Origin: Variovorax saccharolyticus
Lineage (GTDB): Bacteria > Pseudomonadota > Gammaproteobacteria > Burkholderiales > Burkholderiaceae_C
DNA: 64,000 nucleotides
Assembly: GCF_030316765.1 (NCBI RefSeq)
Contig: NZ_JASZYT010000001.1
Coordinates: 62,001 to 126,000, forward strand
Reading direction: 5' to 3'
Positions 45,176 to 54,084 of this stretch are shown piece by piece. Position numbers and translations under genes: made by a program. The notes beneath the pieces were generated by a model. That model saw only the letters and a program-made list of their open reading frames with translations, was not told the origin of the DNA and did not search any database. Position 1 is the first letter of the stretch; each line of letters begins with the position of its first letter.

Positions 45176-48121
45176 TCAAAGGAATCGGTCGATGCGAAAA
45201 GGAGTGATGTCGATGTCGGTGCGGCCATGCACGATCAGGTCGGCGACCAGCCGCGCAGTGACCGGTGCCAGCGTGTAGCCGTTCGAGGTCACGGCGTTGT
45301 AGAAGCCGGGCAGGCCGGGCACGTCGCCGATGATCGGCGCGCCATCGATGTTGACGTTCATGCCGGCCCAGCAGCGCACCATGTGCAGCCCGCTGACCGC
45401 CGGCAGCACCTGGCGCGCGACCCACAGGCCGCCCTCGATGCTGGCGCGCTCGGCGCGGTTCAGGCGCATGCCTTCGTGGAAGGCGGCGGTCCAGCCGCCG
45501 CCGATGATCAGGCCGCCGGTGGCCGCCTGCTTGAGGCTCAGGTGGCGGTCGGCATGCGCGATCAGGTGGTTGACCAGCGGCGGCGCCGGTTCGGTGACGA
45601 TCATCTGCAGCGGCGCGCCCTTGACCGGGATCTTCACGCCGAGCATGTCGCCGACCGTGCTCGACCAGGCGCCGCTGGCATTCACCACGCGGCCCGCGTG
45701 GATCGTGCCGCGCGAGGTGTGGACCACGAAGCCGGCGCCGTCGCCCGGCAGGCGTTCGATCTCGCGCACGTCGCAGCCGCGCAGGAAGCGCGCACCTTGC
45801 GCTTGGGCGCGCGTCGCCACCGCATAGGTCGCGCGCAGCGGATTGATCTTGCCCTCCATCGGGCACAGCTCCGCGCCCAGCAGCGCTTCGGACAGCGCGG
45901 GCGAGAGCCGGCGCAGTTCGCTGCCGTCGATCACCTGCGCATCGATGCCGTGGCTGCGTTCGAGCGCGGCCTTGGCCTCGATGAAGCGCATGCCGGCCTC
46001 GCTGTCGGCCACCATCAGGCCGCCCGTGATCTTGATCTCGAGGTCTTCGCCGCAGTCGGCTTCGATCTGCTGCCACAGCCGCACCGACATCGGGCCGAGC
46101 GGCAGCGTGGCCGCGGCCGGGCCGCCGCCTTCCTGGGCCTTGGCGCCGAAATCGAAAGACAGCAACTGCACGTGCAGGCTGCCCGCGTTGGCGCCCGAGG
46201 CCTGCAGGTTGACGTCGTCGCGATCGACCACCGTGACGTCCTGGCCGGCCTTCGACAGGTAGTAGCCGAGGCAGGAGCCGAGCACGCCGGCACCGATCAC
46301 GAGCACGTCGGTGCGGATGGTGCCGAAGGGCGCGTGTTCGACCGGCCGTGCGAGGTTCGGCGTGATCGCGGGCTTGTGTCCGCCCCATTCGGGCTTCTCG
46401 AAGCCGAGCGCGCCGGCCGGCACCGGCTTGGCCGGCGGGCGCGGTGCGAAGTACTGCTCGACCTCGAGCGGGCGCCCGGTCATTTCGCTGACCAGCTTTG
46501 CCGCGGTGACCGCGCAGTAGCGGCCCTGGCAGCGGCCCATGCCGAGCCGCGTGTTGCGCTTGAGTGCGGCCAGCGTGTCGCGGCCGGCGCGGATCTGCTC
46601 GCGCACCGAGCCGAAGCTGATTTCTTCGCAGCGGCACAGCAGGGTGTCGTCGCTGACCGCGGCAAGCGCGACCGGCGGCGCTTCGTACAGCGACCACAGC
46701 GCCTGCTGGAAGCACTCCGCCTGCCGCAAGCGGCCTTGTGCCTTGAACGGCTCGGAAGCCAGCAGCCCGAGGTTGCGCGCCGCCGCCACGCCGGCCAGCG
46801 TGCCGCGCGCCAGTGCGACGCGCGAGCCGCCGAGGTCGGCGCCGTCGCCGACCACGAAGACGCCGGGCAGGCTGGTGGCGCCGTCCTTGCCGGTCACTGT
46901 CGCGAGATAGCCGAGATGCCGCTCGGCCACGCGGTGCTCGCAGCCCAGCATGCGCGCCAGCTCGGTCGAGGGGATGAAGCCGTAGCCCAGGCACAGCGTG
47001 TCGGCCTCGAAACGCAGCGCCGGGGAGGGCGCCGCGCGACCCTGGTGGTCCAGGCGGGCGGCCTGCACGGACTGCAGCTCGCCGGCGCCCTCGGCGGCGA
47101 CCACCGCGTGGCCCCACAGCAGCGGCACCTTGTGGGCGCGCAGCTGCCGCAGGTAGCCCCAGCCCTGGCGCAGCAGGTCGGGCGCGGTGCGAGCGGCTGC
47201 GAGCAGCTGGCGCCAGTCGCGCACCGAAGGGCGGGCCGCCGATTCGAGCACCGCGACCACCTGGGCGCCGCCGGCCAGCAGCTCCGCCGCCAGCTGCAGG
47301 TTCAGCGGGCCGTTGCCGGCGATCAGCACGCGCCGGCCCGGCGCGACGCGATAGGCCCGGGCCAGCGTCTGGGCGGCGCCCGTGGTCATGACGCCGGGCA
47401 GGGTCCAGCCTGGGAAGGGCACCGGCCGCTCGTAGGCGCCGGGCGCGATCACCAGCTGCCGGCAGCGGATGAGGGTGGCGCGGCCGCCGATCAGCGCGCT
47501 GACTTCGCGCGGCGAGAAGGCGGCCCACACCTGCGCCCCCTGCTCGACCGTGACGCCGGCGCCGAGCACCTCGCGCTCCAGCGCGAGGCCGTCCGCGAAT
47601 TGCCGGTCGGCGGGCGTCGCGGCCTGGTGCGACGGCGCCAGCGGCTTGTAGAACTGGCCGCCGGACTGCGGCCGCTCGTCGAGCACCAGCACGCGGGCGC
47701 CGGCACGGCGGGCCGCGAGCGCTGCCGAGAGGCCGGCCGGGCCGGCGCCGACCACCAGCAGGTCGACCTCGCGCTGGAGCGCTTCGGCCGCCGCAGGTGG
47801 CGTCAGCGGCTGCAGCGGGTCCGCGGCCGTGCCGGCCGGCATCGTCGAGCGGATCTGCTGGCCGTCGGCCGCCTTGGTCAGGCAGGCGCGCTGGCTGGCC
47901 TGGCCGTCGACCGTCACGAGGCAGTCGAAGCAGGCGCCCATGCCGCAATAGAGGCCGCGGCGAGCGCCGTCGCGCGTGTGCCGCAGCTGCCGGATGCCGC
48001 TGGCCGCGAGCGCGGCGGCCACGGTCTCGCCTTCGAGGCCGTCGACGGCTTGGCCGTCGTACCAGAAGCGGATCGGGCGTCCGCCCGCGGCAATGGAGGA
48101 ATGGGTCAGTCTGGCGCTCAT
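45176..48121 (-). CDS. three-part FAD/iron-sulfur amino acid dehydrogenase (HcnA-HcnB-HcnC type fusion)
   Basis: 981-residue single chain joining what are normally three subunits. Residues ~1-100: 2Fe-2S ferredoxin domain, cysteines in YCGMGACFDCLV and RACLT. ~115-450: NAD(P)/FAD disulfide-oxidoreductase domain (LLVVGAGPAGLSAAL). ~455-540: BFD-like 2Fe-2S domain (LLCRCEEIS and MGRCQGRYC). ~600-980: D-amino-acid-oxidase fold (VLVIGAGVLGSCLGYYLSKAG, WAGMNVNIDGAPIIG). Related heteromers are hydrogen cyanide synthase, opine oxidase and D-hydroxyproline dehydrogenase. Cyanide formation is unlikely given the context of a DHDPS-type lyase, M20 deacylase and hydantoinase. Start at 48121 preferred over 48163, which lies next to the operator. 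Confidence 0.9.
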   Translation of the reverse strand: MSARLTHSSIAAGGRPIRFWYDGQAVDGLEGETVAAALAASGIRQLRHTRDGARRGLYCGMGACFDCLVTVDGQASQRACLTKAADGQQIRSTMPAGTAADPLQPLTPPAAAEALQREVDLLVVGAGPAGLSAALAARRAGARVLVLDERPQSGGQFYKPLAPSHQAATPADRQFADGLALEREVLGAGVTVEQGAQVWAAFSPREVSALIGGRATLIRCRQLVIAPGAYERPVPFPGWTLPGVMTTGAAQTLARAYRVAPGRRVLIAGNGPLNLQLAAELLAGGAQVVAVLESAARPSVRDWRQLLAAARTAPDLLRQGWGYLRQLRAHKVPLLWGHAVVAAEGAGELQSVQAARLDHQGRAAPSPALRFEADTLCLGYGFIPSTELARMLGCEHRVAERHLGYLATVTGKDGATSLPGVFVVGDGADLGGSRVALARGTLAGVAAARNLGLLASEPFKAQGRLRQAECFQQALWSLYEAPPVALAAVSDDTLLCRCEEISFGSVREQIRAGRDTLAALKRNTRLGMGRCQGRYCAVTAAKLVSEMTGRPLEVEQYFAPRPPAKPVPAGALGFEKPEWGGHKPAITPNLARPVEHAPFGTIRTDVLVIGAGVLGSCLGYYLSKAGQDVTVVDRDDVNLQASGANAGSLHVQLLSFDFGAKAQEGGGPAAATLPLGPMSVRLWQQIEADCGEDLEIKITGGLMVADSEAGMRFIEAKAALERSHGIDAQVIDGSELRRLSPALSEALLGAELCPMEGKINPLRATYAVATRAQAQGARFLRGCDVREIERLPGDGAGFVVHTSRGTIHAGRVVNASGAWSSTVGDMLGVKIPVKGAPLQMIVTEPAPPLVNHLIAHADRHLSLKQAATGGLIIGGGWTAAFHEGMRLNRAERASIEGGLWVARQVLPAVSGLHMVRCWAGMNVNIDGAPIIGDVPGLPGFYNAVTSNGYTLAPVTARLVADLIVHGRTDIDITPFRIDRFL

Positions 48122-48163
48122 GAATTCGGTGCGAAGCAAAAAAACCACTTTGACATGGTTCAA

Positions 48164-48188
48164 TGTATACGTATACTAACCGTATACA
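48164..48188. promoter_or_regulatory. GTATAC operator between the divergent catabolic operons
   Basis: TGTATACG (48164-48171) and CGTATACA (48181-48188) are inverted with a 9-bp spacer, and the middle adds another GTATAC, making GTATACGTATAC a 12-bp perfect palindrome. Thus three GTATAC cores lie in 25 bp, between the fused dehydrogenase and the DHDPS-type gene. GT-N2-AC cores are typical of FCD-type GntR regulators, and one is encoded at 52294-53001 in this cluster. Confidence 0.65.
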
Positions 48189-48225
48189 AATACTTCGTCA
48201 CCCGATTTTTCACCGAGGACTGGCA

Positions 48226-49122
48226 ATGACAGCGTTCCGAGGCACCTATACGGTGCTCATCACCCCCATGACCGCCGACGGAAAGCACGTGGACGTGCCG
48301 GCCCTGAAGAAGCTGGTCGACTGGCAGATCGAAGAGGGCATCCACGGGCTGATCCCCCTGGGCAGCACCGGCGAATTCCTGTCGTTGACGCCGGATGAGC
48401 GGCAGCTGGTGATCGAGACCTGTGTGCAGACCGCTGCAAAACGCGTGCCCGTGCTGATCGGAACCGGCGCCGAGTGGACCGACGAGTGCGTGCGCCTGAG
48501 CCGCGAGGCGGAGACGATGGGCGCCGACGGCGTCATGATCATTCCGCCCTTCTACAGCACGCCCACCGACGACGAGCTGTTCGAGCACTACCGCAAGGTG
48601 GGCGAGTCGATCGGCGTGCCGATCATGGTCTACAACAATCCGGCCACGGCCAATGTCGACCTCAAGCCGGAGCTGGTGGCGCGCCTCTCGCGCATCGACA
48701 ACTGCAAGTACATCAAGGAGTCGACGCTCGAGGTCACGCGGGTGCGCGACATCATCGAGTTGTGCGGCGACCGCATGACCGTGTTCGCGGGCATCCTGGG
48801 CTACGAGTCGTTCTGGCTCGGCGCGCAGGGCTGGGTCGCGGTCTGCTCGAACCTGATCCCCAAGATGTCGGCCCGTCTCTTCGAGCTGGTGGCCGACGAG
48901 CGCAACATGCCCGAGGCCCTCGCGCTCTACAAGGAGATGCTGCCGATCGTGCGCTGGGTCGGTGGCCACCGCTATGTGGCGGCCTCGAAGGACGGCCTCA
49001 CGATGATGGGCCTGCCGGTCGGCAAGCCGCGTGCGCCGCGCCTGCCGCTGCCCGAGGCCGATGCCGTCGACCTGCGGCGCGAACTCGACCGCCTGGGCCT
49101 GCTGGGCTCCATCGCCGCCTAG
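48226..49122 (+). CDS. dihydrodipicolinate synthase family lyase
   Basis: 298-residue TIM-barrel Schiff-base enzyme of the DHDPS/NAL superfamily: YTVLITPMTADGKHVD, PLGSTGEFLSLTPDER (the GXXGE motif), active Tyr in MVYNNPATANVD, and Schiff-base Lys in CKYIKESTLEV (about 162). This superfamily also includes the hydroxyproline-pathway deaminase (Pyr4H2C deaminase), which acts after an HcnABC-like dehydrogenase; the same pairing is seen here. A housekeeping DapA role is unlikely in this context. Start ATG at 48226, 38 bp from the operator; first gene of the plus-strand operon. Confidence 0.9.
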   Translation: MTAFRGTYTVLITPMTADGKHVDVPALKKLVDWQIEEGIHGLIPLGSTGEFLSLTPDERQLVIETCVQTAAKRVPVLIGTGAEWTDECVRLSREAETMGADGVMIIPPFYSTPTDDELFEHYRKVGESIGVPIMVYNNPATANVDLKPELVARLSRIDNCKYIKESTLEVTRVRDIIELCGDRMTVFAGILGYESFWLGAQGWVAVCSNLIPKMSARLFELVADERNMPEALALYKEMLPIVRWVGGHRYVAASKDGLTMMGLPVGKPRAPRLPLPEADAVDLRRELDRLGLLGSIAA

Positions 49123-49174
49123 TCGACACCTGTTCCCACCTTTCGCCTCGTTCCATCTCCACCAGGAAACCACC

Positions 49175-50005
49175 ATGAAACTGCTTCCCGCTCTCACATC
49201 GGCCACGGCTCTTTTCATCCTCGGCACGGGGCTAGCGAACGCCCAGGCCTGCAAGTCGCCGGTGCCCGATTCGGCGCTGGTCAAGAAGGGCACGCTGATC
49301 ATGTCGGTCAACCCGACCCTGCCGCCGATGCAGTTCGTCGACCAGACCGGCACGCTCAAGGGCATGCGTGTGGAACTCGGCGAGGCGATCGCCAAGCGCC
49401 TGTGCCTGACGCCCGAATACGTGCGCATCGAGTTCTCGGCCATGATCCCGGGCCTGCAGGCCGGCCGCTGGGACGTCATCAATACCGGCATCTTCTACAC
49501 CGACGAGCGCGCCAAGCTGATGCAGATGCTGCCCTACGAAGACCAGGCGATCAGCATCAGCACCGCCAAGGGCAACCCGCTCAAGATCACGAAGCCCGAC
49601 GACCTGTCGGGCAAGAGCATCGGCGTCGAGATCGGCGGCTTCGAAGAGCGCAAGGCGCGCGAACTCGACAAGCAGTTGACCGACAAGGGCATGAAGGGCA
49701 TGACCATCCGCACCTTCGAGAACTTCGCGATGGCCTTCCAGGCGCTGCGCGCGGGGCAGGTCGAGGTCGCGCTGTCGATCGATTCCACTGGCGCCGAATA
49801 CCAGAAGCGCGGTGATTTCGACCGCGTCCTCAACGGCCTGTTCCCGACCCCGGTGGCGCTGGCCGCGAAGAACAAGGACCTGTCGGTTGCCATGGCCAAG
49901 GCCCTCAACGACATGAAGGCCGACGGCAGCTTCCAGAAGCTGTTCGACCAGTACGGCGTCAAGTCGATCGACGGCGCCGTGGTCGTCAAGGGCCCGGCGA
50001 GCTGA
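49175..50005 (+). CDS. family 3 amino acid ABC transporter substrate-binding protein
   Basis: 276-residue periplasmic protein: signal peptide to ANAQ, then the SBP_bac_3 fold (KKGTLIMSVNPTLPPMQFVDQTGTLKGMRVELGEAIAKRL, YEDQAISI, LSGKSIGVEIGG, LRAGQVEVALSIDS). The N-terminal ACKSPVPDSALV begins the mature part. It partners with the permease 47 bp downstream and the ATPase at 43177-43911. The usual Asp/Arg amino-acid clamp cannot be fully assigned, so the ligand may be a modified amino acid. Confidence 0.92.
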   Translation: MKLLPALTSATALFILGTGLANAQACKSPVPDSALVKKGTLIMSVNPTLPPMQFVDQTGTLKGMRVELGEAIAKRLCLTPEYVRIEFSAMIPGLQAGRWDVINTGIFYTDERAKLMQMLPYEDQAISISTAKGNPLKITKPDDLSGKSIGVEIGGFEERKARELDKQLTDKGMKGMTIRTFENFAMAFQALRAGQVEVALSIDSTGAEYQKRGDFDRVLNGLFPTPVALAAKNKDLSVAMAKALNDMKADGSFQKLFDQYGVKSIDGAVVVKGPAS

Positions 50006-50052
50006 GTCTTCCGCCTGCCGCATCACCACACTGAGTTCGAGAAGGAAAGTCC

Positions 50053-50775
50053 ATGGGACAAGGCTGGAGCTGGTCGGGATTCGCCGACTACCTGTTCAAT
50101 CCGTACATCCTGAACGGGGCGCTGACCACGCTCTGGCTCACCCTGGCGTCGATCGCCGGCGGCCTGGTCGTCGGATGTGCGCTGGCCCTGGCCCGCCTGT
50201 CGCGCCACGCCTGGCTGGCGGCGCCGGCGCACTTCTACATCTGGGTCTTCCGCGGCACGCCGCTGCTGGTGCAGCTGATCATCATCTACACCGGCCTGCC
50301 GCAGCTCGGGGTCAAGCTGTCGGTGGTCGAGTCGGCGCTGCTCGGTCTGATCCTCAACGAGGCCGCCTATCTTGCCGAGGTGGTGCGCGGCGGCATCCAG
50401 TCGGTGCCGGCGGGCCAGACCAACGCGGCGCGCGCGGTCGGCTTCAGCAGCGCCCAGTCGATGCGCTACATCGTGATGCCACAGGCCATGCGCCTGATCA
50501 TCCCGACGCTGGGCAACAGCATCAACGGCCTGCTCAAGACCACCTCGATCACTTCGGTGATCTCGATGGAAGAGCTGCTGCGCCGCACCCAGGTTCTGAT
50601 CCAGGAGAAGTTCATGGTGCTGGAGCTGTTCGTCGTCGCCGCCATCTACTACCTGCTGATGACCACGGCGTGGGACTTCATCCAGCGCCGCATCGAGCGC
50701 CACTACGGCCGCGCCTACGGCACCGCGAGCGCCGCCGTGCCGGTGGCGACCGAGGCCGTGCTTGAGCAACGCTAG
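50053..50775 (+). CDS. polar amino acid ABC transporter permease
   Basis: 240-residue HisM/GlnP-type permease with about five helices: ILNGALTTLWLTLASIAGGLVVG, FRGTPLLVQL, and the EAA-loop region EVVRGGIQSVPAGQTNAARAVGFS. Only one permease gene is present, so the transporter would use a homodimer. Good Shine-Dalgarno (GAAGGAAAG). The hydantoinase gene starts 13 bp after its stop. Confidence 0.94.
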   Translation: MGQGWSWSGFADYLFNPYILNGALTTLWLTLASIAGGLVVGCALALARLSRHAWLAAPAHFYIWVFRGTPLLVQLIIIYTGLPQLGVKLSVVESALLGLILNEAAYLAEVVRGGIQSVPAGQTNAARAVGFSSAQSMRYIVMPQAMRLIIPTLGNSINGLLKTTSITSVISMEELLRRTQVLIQEKFMVLELFVVAAIYYLLMTTAWDFIQRRIERHYGRAYGTASAAVPVATEAVLEQR

Positions 50776-50788
50776 CCGGAGCCGTGCC

Positions 50789-52243
50789 ATGAACCACTAC
50801 GACCTGATCCTTCGCAACGCCGACATCGCCACGGTCGGCGACCGCTATCGCGCCGACATCGGCGTGCGCGACGGCCGCATCTGCGCCATCGCGCAGCAGC
50901 TCGACGGCAGCGCCGCGCGCGAGATCGATGCCGCGGGCCGGCTGGTCACGCCCGGCGGCGTCGACGGCCACTGCCACTTCGACCAGCCGACCAGCGACGG
51001 CTCGCGCTTTGCCGACGACTTCTTCACCGGCACCCGCTCGGCGGCCTGCGGCGGCACCACCACGGTGCTGCCGTTCGCGGCGCAGCAGAAGGGTCACAGC
51101 ATCCAGGAGGCGGTCGACGACTACCACCGCCGCGCCGAAGGCAAGGCGGTGATCGACTACGCCTTCCACCTGATCGTGGCCGACGCCACCAAGGACGTGA
51201 CGCAGCGCGAGCTGCCGGCCCTGATCGAGAAGGGCTACACCTCCTTCAAGATCTACATGACCTACGACGACCTGAAGCTGGCCGACCGGCAGATCATCGA
51301 GGTGCTGGCGGTGGCGCGCAAGCACGGCGCGATGACCATGATCCACGCCGAGAACAGCGACTGCATCGCCTGGCTCACCGAGCAGCTGCTCGAAGCCGGC
51401 CTGACCGCGCCGCGCTACCACTCGAGCTCGCGGCCGATGGCGGTGGAGCGCGAGGCCACGCACCGTGCGATCGCGCTGGCCGAGCTGATCGACACCCCGA
51501 TCCTGATCGTCCACGTGTCGGGCCGGGAGGCGGTCGAGCAGATCCACTGGGCGCGCGGGCGCGGGCTGCCGATCCATGCCGAGACCTGCCCGCAGTACCT
51601 GTTCCTGAGCGCCGAGGACCTGGGCATCGATCCGGACGACCCGATGCATGGCGCGCGCTGCATCTGCAGCCCGCCGCCGCGCGACAAGGGCAACCAGCAG
51701 TTCATCTGGAACGGCCTGTCGAGCGGGCTGTTCACGATCTTCTCGTCCGACCACGCGCCGTTCAACATGCAAGGCAGCGACGGCAAGCGCGTTGCCGGCG
51801 ACGATGCCTCCTTCGACCGCATCCCGAACGGCATTCCTGGCGTCGAGACCCGGCTGCCGCTCTTGATGAGCGAGGGCGTGATGGCCGGACGCATCGACAT
51901 CCACCGCTTCGTCGAACTCACGGCCACCAACCCGGCGCGGCTCTACGGGCTGTACCCGAAGAAGGGCACCATCGCGGTCGGCGGCGACGCCGACTTCGTG
52001 GTCTGGGACGTGTTCGGCGAGGGCGAGGAGAAGATCATCGCCAACGACATGCTCCACCACGCGGCCGACTACACGCCCTACGAGGGCATGAAGCTGCGCG
52101 CCTGGCCGGGGGTCACGGTGTCCCGCGGCCGGGTGGTCTGGCAGGACGGCGTGTTCTCGGCTGCGGCCGGCTCGGGCCAGTTCCAGCCCTGCCTGCGGCC
52201 GCGCACGCCCAATGCCACGAATCCGCTCGACAAGTGGATCTGA
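50789..52243 (+). CDS. dihydropyrimidinase / D-hydantoinase family hydrolase
   Basis: 484-residue cyclic amidohydrolase, family length. Binuclear metal site: HCH in GGVDGHCHFDQPT, carboxylated Lys in YTSFKIYMTYD (about 152), His in MIHAENSD, His in IHAETCPQY, and Asp in FSSDHAPFN. HydA-type enzymes open hydantoins or dihydropyrimidines to N-carbamoyl amino acids. In this cluster an M20 deacylase could remove the carbamoyl or acyl group next. Start at 50789 gives NHYDLILRNADIATVG, the usual N-terminus. Confidence 0.93.
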   Translation: MNHYDLILRNADIATVGDRYRADIGVRDGRICAIAQQLDGSAAREIDAAGRLVTPGGVDGHCHFDQPTSDGSRFADDFFTGTRSAACGGTTTVLPFAAQQKGHSIQEAVDDYHRRAEGKAVIDYAFHLIVADATKDVTQRELPALIEKGYTSFKIYMTYDDLKLADRQIIEVLAVARKHGAMTMIHAENSDCIAWLTEQLLEAGLTAPRYHSSSRPMAVEREATHRAIALAELIDTPILIVHVSGREAVEQIHWARGRGLPIHAETCPQYLFLSAEDLGIDPDDPMHGARCICSPPPRDKGNQQFIWNGLSSGLFTIFSSDHAPFNMQGSDGKRVAGDDASFDRIPNGIPGVETRLPLLMSEGVMAGRIDIHRFVELTATNPARLYGLYPKKGTIAVGGDADFVVWDVFGEGEEKIIANDMLHHAADYTPYEGMKLRAWPGVTVSRGRVVWQDGVFSAAAGSGQFQPCLRPRTPNATNPLDKWI

Positions 52244-52293
52244 AGTTCTCGCGTCGCACCGCATCGGCCTGCTAAGCTTTTCCCCGTCCCTTC

Positions 52294-53001
52294 GTGGAAA
52301 CCTTCCATCTCCGCATGCCAAGCCTTCCCAGTCCCGCGCAACCCGCCACCATCACCATCGCTCCGCTGGAGGTGCGCTCCGCCAGCCTGGCCGAGCAGGC
52401 CTACGCGAGCCTGCGCACGCTGATCCTCGACCGCAAGATTTCCCCCGGCAGCCCGCTCCAGGAAGGCCGCCTGGCGGACGACCTGCGGATCTCGCGCACG
52501 CCGATGCGCGAGGCGCTGGTGCGGCTGGCCGGCGAGGGCCTGCTGGTGCGCCGCGACGCGCGCTCCTATGCGGTGCGCGCGCTGGGCACCAAGGAGTACT
52601 TCGACTGCATGCGGGCGCGCGAGGTGATCGAATGCGAGGCCATCGCACAGGCCTGCGGCAAGATCACCGATGCCGAGATCGATGCGCTCGAAGCCGATCT
52701 CAAGACCCTCGACAGCGGCGAGCATGACGAGATCGAGCACTGGCATTTCGACGACCGCTTCCACCAGCTGATCTCCACCGCCAGCGGCAACGTGGTGTTC
52801 CCGCGCCTGGTCGAGGAACTGCGCGTGAATGCGCGGCTGTTCCGGCTGCACAGTCCGCTGCACCGCCAGCGCGAGAACCACGAAGAGCACGGCGAGATCA
52901 TCCAGGCCCTGCGCGCACGGGATCCCGAGCGGGCCCGTGCGGCCATGCGCGAGCACCTGCGCAGCCTGCAGGAAGACGTCAAGCGCGCGATCATCGAGTG
53001 A
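52294..53001 (+). CDS. GntR-family regulator with FCD domain
   Basis: 235-residue repressor-type protein. Winged helix at about 30-95 (LAEQAYASLRTLILDRKISPGSPLQE, RISRTPMREALVRLAGEGLLV), then a helical FCD domain whose metal/ligand residues include HFDDRFHQLI and HEEHGEIIQAL. The first 25 residues are Pro/Thr-rich, and an ATG at 52315 is an alternative start. Last gene of the plus-strand operon; probably binds the GTATAC site at 48164-48188 and responds to the cluster's substrate. Confidence 0.93.
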   Translation: METFHLRMPSLPSPAQPATITIAPLEVRSASLAEQAYASLRTLILDRKISPGSPLQEGRLADDLRISRTPMREALVRLAGEGLLVRRDARSYAVRALGTKEYFDCMRAREVIECEAIAQACGKITDAEIDALEADLKTLDSGEHDEIEHWHFDDRFHQLISTASGNVVFPRLVEELRVNARLFRLHSPLHRQRENHEEHGEIIQALRARDPERARAAMREHLRSLQEDVKRAIIE

Positions 53002-53113
53002 GCGCCGGGCCGGGCGGCCCGGACTGCTGCGCCGCTTCTCGGCGACAATCGCTGCGTCGCACCGGCCATGGTGCGAATCGCGCCATGCTCACCGAACCGA
53101 ATTCGCTGCCCTC

Positions 53114-54055
53114 ATGATCGTCCGGCCACGCCCGTCCGGCTTCAAGTTGTTCCTGTTGAGGCGTGGCTCCATCCTTCCGCGCATCGCCCTTCCGTTGCTG
53201 GTCAACGTGCTGGTTGCCGTGATCGTGACGGCGGCGCACGGCAGTCTGGGCGGCCTCAAGATTCCCATCGGGACCGCGCCTTTCGCCTTGCTCGGACTGC
53301 CGCTGGCCATCTTCCTGGGATTCCGCAACTCCGCGGCCTACGACCGCTTCTGGGAGGCGCGCAAGCTCTGGGGCGAGGTGGTGCTGCGTTCCCGCGGCCT
53401 GGCGCGGCAATGCCAGAGCCTGATCGTCGGCGACGGCCCGGTGGATGTCGCCAACGGGGGCCTCGACGACCTGCGGGTGCGCATGACGCTGCGCAGCGCC
53501 GCCTTCGCCCACGCCCTGCGCCATCTGCTGCGCCGCAGCGACGAGCGTGCCGATACGCGGCCGTTCCTGCGCGAAGACGAGTGGCGGGAGATGGCCGAGT
53601 TTTCCAACAAGCCGCACTTCCTGCTGTTGCGCATGGGCGCCGACCTGCAGGAAGCGCTGCGTACCGGACGCATCGACCCGGTTCTGGCCGTGAACGTGGA
53701 CAACTCGATCGGCGCGCTCGGCAGCGCGGCCGCGTCATGCGAACGCATCCTGGGCACGCCGATCCCGTTCTCGTACACCTTGCTGCTGCACCGGACGGCC
53801 TATCTTTACTGCTATCTGCTGCCCTTCGGGCTGGTGGACTCGGTCGGGTTCATGACGCCGCTGGTCGTGCTCATGATCGCCTACACCTTCTTCGGCCTGG
53901 ACGCGCTGGGCGACGAGATCGAGGAGCCCTTCGGCAACGAGGCGAACGACCTGCCGCTCGATGCCATCTGCCGCGCCATCGAGATCGATCTGCGCGAGTC
54001 GGTGCGCGACAAGGCCCCCGAGCCGCTGCTGCCGGTCGACTACCAGCTGCGCTGA
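53114..54055 (+). CDS. bestrophin-like channel protein (YneE family)
   Basis: 313-residue membrane protein of the bacterial bestrophin/UPF0187 family, pentameric ion channels. Seen: an N-terminal amphipathic stretch, then helices LPLLVNVLVAVIVTAAHG and APFALLGLPLAIFLGFRNSAAYDRFWEARKLWG (family signature). A long cytosolic helical part follows, then LLHRTAYLYCYLLPFGLVDSVGFMTPLVVLMIAYTFFGLDALGDEIEEPFG with the conserved acidic gate region. Alone on its strand between the GntR gene and a converging MFS gene (29 bp gap). Confidence 0.92.
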   Translation: MIVRPRPSGFKLFLLRRGSILPRIALPLLVNVLVAVIVTAAHGSLGGLKIPIGTAPFALLGLPLAIFLGFRNSAAYDRFWEARKLWGEVVLRSRGLARQCQSLIVGDGPVDVANGGLDDLRVRMTLRSAAFAHALRHLLRRSDERADTRPFLREDEWREMAEFSNKPHFLLLRMGADLQEALRTGRIDPVLAVNVDNSIGALGSAAASCERILGTPIPFSYTLLLHRTAYLYCYLLPFGLVDSVGFMTPLVVLMIAYTFFGLDALGDEIEEPFGNEANDLPLDAICRAIEIDLRESVRDKAPEPLLPVDYQLR

Positions 54056-54084
54056 CGCCCTTCGCCCCCGCGCGCAAGCCCGGA

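Noticed and set aside
45176-48121. Hydrogen cyanide synthase
   Set aside because: Domain content matches HcnABC, but the same domains make opine and hydroxyproline dehydrogenases, and the gene context is amino-acid catabolism.
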